Positions 6,815 through 10,990 of a DNA stretch of 10,990 nucleotides are shown here, piece by piece. A program made the position numbers and the translations under genes. The DNA comes from Eubacteriales Family XIII. Incertae Sedis bacterium (GTDB taxonomy: Bacteria > Bacillota_A > Clostridia > Peptostreptococcales > Anaerovoracaceae), in the NCBI GenBank assembly GCA_031280075.1, contig JAITHG010000224.1, forward strand, positions 1 to 10,990, read 5' to 3'. Position 1 is the first letter of the stretch. Every line of letters begins with the position of its first letter. The notes under the pieces were generated by a model that worked only from the letters and a program-made list of their open reading frames with translations, was not told where the DNA came from and ran no database searches.

Positions 6815-8497
6815 ATGAAAATCAAGTTTTGCGGCGCAGCGGACGGAGTGACGGGATCCTGCCATCTCGTGACGGCGGGGACGGAGTCGATGCCGATTCG
6901 GATCCTGCTCGACTGCGGGCAGTTTCAAGGCGGTAAGGTCGTCGAGCAAAAGAATCACGAACCCTTCCCCTTTCGGCCGGGCGACATAGACTTCGTCCTT
7001 CTCTCCCATGCCCACATCGACCACTGCGGGCGGCTTCCCCTGCTTGTGAAGCAGGGCTACGACAGACAGATCTACTGCTCGGACGCGACAGCGGATCTGC
7101 TCGGTGTCATGCTGCGAGACGCGGCGCACATCCAGGAGAAGGAGTCGGAGTGGAAGAGCCGCAAGGCGGAGCGCGCCGGTCGCTCGCCCGAGTCGCCGCT
7201 CTATACCATGGCGGATGCCGAGGCCGTGCTCCGGCTCGTCTCCCCTGTCCTCTACGACGAGCTGGTGCAGCCGATGGAAGGCGTGCGCTTCGTGCTGAAC
7301 GAGGCGGGGCACATCCTCGGCTCTGCCATCATCGAGCTTTGGACGGAGGCGGAGGGGGATGTATCCAAACTCGTCTACACGGGCGATCTCGGAAACGCCG
7401 GGCTGCCCCTGCTGCGCGATCCGAAGATCATCAAGCGGGCAGACTACGTCATCATGGAGAGCACGTATGGCGGGCGTTTTCACGAGGCGCACGACGACAG
7501 CGTGCGCCGGCTGGCGGACATCCTTGTGAAGACGGCGGAGCGCGGCGGCACGGTCGTCATCCCCTCGTTTGCAGTGGGGCGGACGCAGGAGATGATCTAT
7601 GAGTGCAACGATTTCTATGAGCACGATCCCGTGATGCGCGAGAAGCTGAAGCGCATCAAGGTCTACATTGACAGCCCGATGGCCATCGATGCGACGGAGG
7701 TCTTCCGCAAGAACGCCCAGGTTTTCAACGAAGCCTACCGGAGCCGCCTGCTCGCGGGCGACGACCCGCTGGGCTTTGACAACCTCGTCTACACGCGGAC
7801 GACGGAAGAGTCGCAGGCCATCAACGCAAACCGGGCACCGAAGGTCATCATCTCTGCCAGCGGCATGTGCGAGGCAGGCAGGATCCGGCACCACCTGAAA
7901 CATCATCTGTGGCGCCAGCAGGACGCGGTCGTCTTCGTCGGCTATCAGGCGGAGGGCTCCCTGGGTCGGGAGATCCTGAATGGTGCGCCGTCCGTACGGC
8001 TGTTCGGCGAAGAGATCCAGGTGAACGCGCAGGTGCACAACCTCGAGGGCTTTTCGGCGCATGCCGACCACGCCGGGCTGCTCTCCTGGGTGAAGGGGCT
8101 GCAGGAGCGCCCGTCGGCTCTCTTCCTGGTGCACGGTGATGCCGGGGCGAAGGAAGCCCTCGCGCGTGCCATTGTGCAGGAGACGGGCTATGCCCCCATC
8201 GCTGTGTCGGGCATCTCCGAGTTCAGTCTTTCGAAGCAGCAGGTGACGACTCTCCAGCAGGCGATGGCGGACATCGTGGACGAGGAGGATCTGGCGCTCA
8301 TGCGCGGGCGCATCGGTGGCATCAGGGGCACGCTGGAAAAGCTGCTTGCAGAGGCGGAGTCAGAGGCTGCGACGGTCGCGGCGGAAGGGCATGGTTCGGA
8401 CGGGAGGGGTGCCGCCCGCATCGCTGAGATCAACAACCGTCTGCTTGCGCTCGAAAAAGACGCGATCGGGCTCGCGTCCTCGATTGCCGAACGTTGA
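6815..8497 (+). CDS. MBL-fold/beta-CASP RNA-processing hydrolase
   Basis: This complete 560-residue protein is a metallo-beta-lactamase-fold nuclease of the beta-CASP/RMMBL group, the group of CPSF-73-like and bacterial RNA-degrading enzymes. Visible motifs are the dizinc signature HAHIDH (H65, H67, D69, H70), GHILGSA (H166), YTGDLG (D191), PSFAVGRTQ in the beta-CASP region, SASGMCEAGR (349-358), FSAHADH (413-419) and a C-terminal HGD (440-442). All metal ligands appear intact. The expected role is cytosolic RNA cleavage or trimming. The last 90 or so residues, after the RMMBL part, form a mostly helical, charged extension not needed for the core fold. The ATG at 6815 follows AGGAG with nine-base spacing. 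An overlapping ATG at 6810 opens a two-codon frame only. The gene appears to be transcribed alone and has no obvious link to its neighbours. Confidence 0.92.
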   Translation: MKIKFCGAADGVTGSCHLVTAGTESMPIRILLDCGQFQGGKVVEQKNHEPFPFRPGDIDFVLLSHAHIDHCGRLPLLVKQGYDRQIYCSDATADLLGVMLRDAAHIQEKESEWKSRKAERAGRSPESPLYTMADAEAVLRLVSPVLYDELVQPMEGVRFVLNEAGHILGSAIIELWTEAEGDVSKLVYTGDLGNAGLPLLRDPKIIKRADYVIMESTYGGRFHEAHDDSVRRLADILVKTAERGGTVVIPSFAVGRTQEMIYECNDFYEHDPVMREKLKRIKVYIDSPMAIDATEVFRKNAQVFNEAYRSRLLAGDDPLGFDNLVYTRTTEESQAINANRAPKVIISASGMCEAGRIRHHLKHHLWRQQDAVVFVGYQAEGSLGREILNGAPSVRLFGEEIQVNAQVHNLEGFSAHADHAGLLSWVKGLQERPSALFLVHGDAGAKEALARAIVQETGYAPIAVSGISEFSLSKQQVTTLQQAMADIVDEEDLALMRGRIGGIRGTLEKLLAEAESEAATVAAEGHGSDGRGAARIAEINNRLLALEKDAIGLASSIAER

Positions 8498-8571
8498 TCC
8501 GTCAGCACTTATCTGAATTAAATCAATTATAGAACTTTGCCGGGGCGCTGTCCAAGCCAGCAACCGTCTAG

Positions 8572-8577
8572 TATAAT
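8572..8577 (+). promoter_or_regulatory. Candidate -10 box for the activator-aminotransferase transcript
   Basis: A perfect TATAAT lies 71 bases before the activator ATG. No good -35 hexamer sits at 16-18 bp upstream (the nearest is CTGTCC or TGTCCA). The promoter may therefore be weak, activator-dependent or spurious. Confidence 0.4.
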
Positions 8578-8592
8578 GGCGGTATATCGTCC

Positions 8593-8616
8593 GGCAGGCA
8601 AGTGAAAACGCCTGCC
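8593..8616 (+). repeat. Perfect 7-bp inverted repeat in the activator leader
   Basis: GGCAGGC and GCCTGCC are perfect inverted arms around a ten-base A-rich centre. They lie just downstream of the predicted transcription start and 32 bases before the activator ATG. No T-run follows, so it is not a terminator. It could be an operator for autoregulation or an mRNA stem-loop. Confidence 0.5.
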
Positions 8617-8648
8617 ACTGCAAACATGCGAGACACTGCAGGGGGATT

Positions 8649-10562
8649 ATGTCACTACTGACCGATATTGCGGCTGATGTACAACAAGTCGCTGAGGCGA
8701 TCCACGTCGCGCTCGGGGTCGAAGTCGAGATCGTCGATGACAGGTTGACGATCGTCGGCGGCACGGCTATTTTTCACGACATCATCGGGCGAAAGGAAGA
8801 ATCCGGTCGACTCTCCGGCGACGCACTCTACGCGACCATGCTGCGTGGCGGCGGCACTGAGACCATCGAGGATGCCCCGAACTTTGACCGATACGGCACC
8901 TCGCTCGCTGGCGTGGCACAACACAGTGAGCTTGCGGAGATCTGCACGCCCATCCGTATGGAAGGTCGGATCATCGGCATCATCGGTCTCGTAGCGCTCA
9001 CGGAGGAGCAGAAGTGCATCCTGCTGGACAGCGAGAGGGAGTTGGTCCGCTTTGTCGAGAAATTGGCCGACCTGCTCGCCGCAAAGGCAGACCTCAAAGC
9101 CATGCTGTCGGAGCGGGAGAGCCAGCTTTCGGAGATGGCGGCCGCTTTTGAGAGCGTTCAGGTAGGCATCCTTGCCTTCGACAGGAACGGCTACATTATC
9201 CATTGCAACAGAAAGGCCGCCAAGCTGCTAGGTGCGCAGAGGGACGAATTGCCGGGCAGCCACATCACCCGTTTCATGAAGGGTGCGAACGCCCTCGGCG
9301 TGCTGAAGACCGAAAAGGGTTACACGGAGTGCGAGGAGGTCTACAAGAGTTACCAGGGCACGCTTCATTTCATCGTGTCCGCAAAGCCATGGTTTCGGGG
9401 CGGGAAGATCGACGGTGTTGTCCTGTCCTTCCGTGACCTCGCCGAGGCGCAGAAGCTGGCATACAGCATGAATACGCGCGCACTCAAGTACACCTTCGAC
9501 GACATCATCGGTGACAGCCCGCTGATCGAGAAGCTGAAGTCCCAGGCGCTCATCATTGCCCGTGGGGGCAGCACTGTCCTCATCACGGGTGAGAGCGGTA
9601 CGGGCAAGGAGATGTTCGCACGCGCCATCCACTACTCCGGTCCCCGCGCCGCCGCGCCCTTCGTCACGGTCAACTGCGGAGCCATCCCCGAGCAGTTGCT
9701 CGAGAGCGAGCTCTTCGGCTATGAAAAAGGGGCGTTCACGGGCGCGGACAAGCAGGGGAAGCAGGGCAAGTTCGAGGCCGCTGACGGCGGGACGATCTTT
9801 CTTGACGAAATCGGCGACATGCCGCTGCACCTGCAGGTGAAGATCTTGCACGCGATCCAGAACATGCGCTTTGAGCGCGTGGGCGGAAACCGGACTGTCC
9901 TCGTGGACGTGCGCGTCATTGCGGCTACCAACCGGGACATCGAGGAGATGATCGAGAGCGGCGAATTCAGATCCGACCTCTATTACCGCCTCAGCGTCAT
10001 CCCGCTCCATGTGCCGCCTCTGCGCATGCACCCGGAGGACATCGACCAGTTGCTTGCACACTTCCTGCACAAGTACAACAGCTTCATGAACCGGAGTATC
10101 ACAGGTTTTACAGACGCATCCCTGCGTCTCCTGCGCGAGTATGCGTGGCCGGGCAACGTCCGGGAACTGGAAAACGCAGTCGAGTACGGAGTGAACATGG
10201 CGCAGGGCAGCAGAATAGACATGGACTCCATCCCGACGCGCATCCGGGAGAGCTTTCATTCGGAAACGGGGCGCGGCAGCGGGACGGAGGCCGGATGTGC
10301 GGCGGTCGCTGCCGAATCGACTGCTGCCGAAGCGGCAGAGACGGAGATGGACGGGGCAACCGGAGGCACTGCTCGCGGCTCTCCCGTGCCAATCAGGGAA
10401 CAGGTAAGGAGGTTTGAGGCGGATCTCATCCGCAGCAAGCTTGAGGAATACGGCGACAGCAGTTCGGTGAAGGAAGCGCTCGCTGAGGAGCTTGGCATCT
10501 CCCGCGCGACGCTCTATCGCAGGCTGGCTGCGCTGAAAGTCGAATCAGAGCATCAACATTAG
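8649..10562 (+). CDS. Sigma-54-dependent transcriptional activator (sensor-PAS-AAA+-Fis HTH)
   Basis: This 637-residue bacterial enhancer-binding protein contacts sigma-54 RNA polymerase and drives ATP-dependent promoter opening. Residues 1 to about 145 form an N-terminal sensor of the GAF-like kind found in many Firmicutes regulators ([20 protein letters not shown]). Residues about 160-270 are a PAS domain ([18 protein letters not shown]). Residues about 281-515 are the AAA+ domain, with Walker A GESGTGKE (314-321), the sigma-54-contacting GAFTGA loop (361-366), Walker B GGTIFLDE (380-387) and the arginine-finger region [10 protein letters not shown] low-complexity Ala/Glu/Gly/Thr linker (535-580) leads to a Fis-type helix-turn-helix (about 582-632; [12 protein letters not shown]). 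All ATPase and sigma-54 residues are intact. The ATG is preceded by AGGGGGA. There is no receiver domain, so it likely senses a small ligand. The gene is closely linked to the aminotransferase downstream, its likely target. The ligand is unknown. Confidence 0.93.
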   Translation: MSLLTDIAADVQQVAEAIHVALGVEVEIVDDRLTIVGGTAIFHDIIGRKEESGRLSGDALYATMLRGGGTETIEDAPNFDRYGTSLAGVAQHSELAEICTPIRMEGRIIGIIGLVALTEEQKCILLDSERELVRFVEKLADLLAAKADLKAMLSERESQLSEMAAAFESVQVGILAFDRNGYIIHCNRKAAKLLGAQRDELPGSHITRFMKGANALGVLKTEKGYTECEEVYKSYQGTLHFIVSAKPWFRGGKIDGVVLSFRDLAEAQKLAYSMNTRALKYTFDDIIGDSPLIEKLKSQALIIARGGSTVLITGESGTGKEMFARAIHYSGPRAAAPFVTVNCGAIPEQLLESELFGYEKGAFTGADKQGKQGKFEAADGGTIFLDEIGDMPLHLQVKILHAIQNMRFERVGGNRTVLVDVRVIAATNRDIEEMIESGEFRSDLYYRLSVIPLHVPPLRMHPEDIDQLLAHFLHKYNSFMNRSITGFTDASLRLLREYAWPGNVRELENAVEYGVNMAQGSRIDMDSIPTRIRESFHSETGRGSGTEAGCAAVAAESTAAEAAETEMDGATGGTARGSPVPIREQVRRFEADLIRSKLEEYGDSSSVKEALAEELGISRATLYRRLAALKVESEHQH

Positions 10563-10566
10563 GAGG
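10561..10566 (+). promoter_or_regulatory. Ribosome binding site of the aminotransferase, overlapping the activator stop
   Basis: AGGAGG begins inside the TAG stop codon of the activator and lies nine bases before the aminotransferase ATG. This arrangement favours translational coupling and a shared transcript. Confidence 0.8.
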
Positions 10567-10575
10567 TATCGGAAA

Positions 10576-10990
10576 ATGTCACTCAGAACAGCAATGCCAG
10601 CAGTCAAGACCGCCTTGCCCGGACCGAAGGCCCAAGAATGGCTCGCCAAGCGCGCCGAGGTCATGCCCGCCGCCATCAAGTCCATCTACCCGCTCGTCCT
10701 CGAGCGCGGCGAGGGCGCGATGATCGAGGACGTGGACGGCAATGTCCTTCTCGACTGGGTCGGGGGTGTCGGCGTCATGAACATCGGCTACTCCGATCCG
10801 GATCTCGTAGAGGCCGTGCGGGAGCAGTCAGGAAAATATTTCCATTCCATGATGAACATCACGACGAACACGAAGTACCTCGAGTATGCCGAGAAGCTCG
10901 GCAACATCGCCCCCGTGCGCGGCGGAAAGAAGCAGGTCATGCTCGCAAACAGCGGGGCGGAGGCCGACGAGAACGCCGTCAAGATCGCGC
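10576..10990 (+). CDS. Class III PLP-dependent aminotransferase (GabT-like), N-terminal part only
   Basis: The first 138 codons are visible before the window ends. They show the fold-type I class III aminotransferase start: IEDVDGNVLLDWVGGVGVMN (the glycine-rich early core), NIGYSDPDLVEAV, and ANSGAEADENAVKIA (the NSGxEAxExAxK signature that helps bind the PLP phosphate). The family moves an amino group from an omega-amino acid such as 4-aminobutyrate, ornithine or beta-alanine, or from related amino acids, to a 2-oxo acid; database names such as '4-aminobutyrate' or 'aspartate aminotransferase family' are interchangeable at this level. The catalytic lysine lies beyond the edge. The start is clear from the AGGAGG site. 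It sits 13 bases after the sigma-54 activator, suggesting amino-acid catabolism under that regulator. Substrate cannot be told from this fragment. Confidence 0.9.
   Translation, partial: MSLRTAMPAVKTALPGPKAQEWLAKRAEVMPAAIKSIYPLVLERGEGAMIEDVDGNVLLDWVGGVGVMNIGYSDPDLVEAVREQSGKYFHSMMNITTNTKYLEYAEKLGNIAPVRGGKKQVMLANSGAEADENAVKIA

Noticed and set aside
6734..8134. 466-codon minus-strand open frame opposite the MBL hydrolase
   Set aside because: The plus strand carries every MBL/beta-CASP motif in order. The antisense product has no recognisable motif and runs over the divergent promoters.
8544..8557. GG-N10-GC spacing resembling a sigma-54 -24/-12 promoter before the activator gene
   Set aside because: The bases around GG and GC do not match TGGCAC and TTGC. 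Only the dinucleotides fit, which is common in GC-rich DNA.
9228..10259. 343-codon minus-strand open frame opposite the sigma-54 activator
   Set aside because: It is antisense to the PAS and AAA+ domains, which are unmistakable. The composition is that of a GC-bias shadow.

Overview
The window is GC-rich coding DNA with short AT-rich intergenic gaps, strong Shine-Dalgarno sites and sigma-70-type promoters. It carries a sigma-54 activator and a GabT-like class III aminotransferase. This mix suggests an anaerobic, high-GC member of the Firmicutes (Negativicutes or a high-GC clostridium). Synergistetes or another sigma-54-rich anaerobe remain possible. This is inference from gene style and no taxonomic marker is present.

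Left half, minus strand (1-6574): a two-gene lipid or polyketide module. An orphan condensation/acyltransferase-type enzyme (5300-6574) lies upstream of a very large multidomain synthase (5071 to beyond base 1). The visible 1,690 codons of the synthase encode two nitronate-monooxygenase/PfaD-like TIM barrels, then a ketosynthase with intact Cys-His-His, then an acyltransferase with intact Ser/His, then an Ala/Pro-rich linker. ACP and reductive domains presumably follow outside the window. Each gene has its own sigma-70-like promoter with an 18-bp spacer, and the two spacers share a related 16-bp sequence, so co-regulation is plausible. This module is the most unusual content of the window.

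Right half, plus strand (6815-10990): a complete MBL-fold/beta-CASP RNA-processing-type hydrolase. It is followed by a complete sigma-54-dependent activator (sensor, PAS, AAA+, Fis-type HTH) and, 13 bases later, the beginning of a class III aminotransferase. The activator and aminotransferase look like one transcript, with the aminotransferase ribosome binding site overlapping the activator stop codon. The hydrolase is transcribed divergently from the acyltransferase, with back-to-back promoters in 6654-6729.

No gap between genes exceeds about 240 bases: 5072-5299, 6575-6814 and 8498-8648 hold promoters, leaders and small inverted repeats. I saw no tRNA, rRNA, CRISPR array, insertion sequence or convincing intrinsic terminator.
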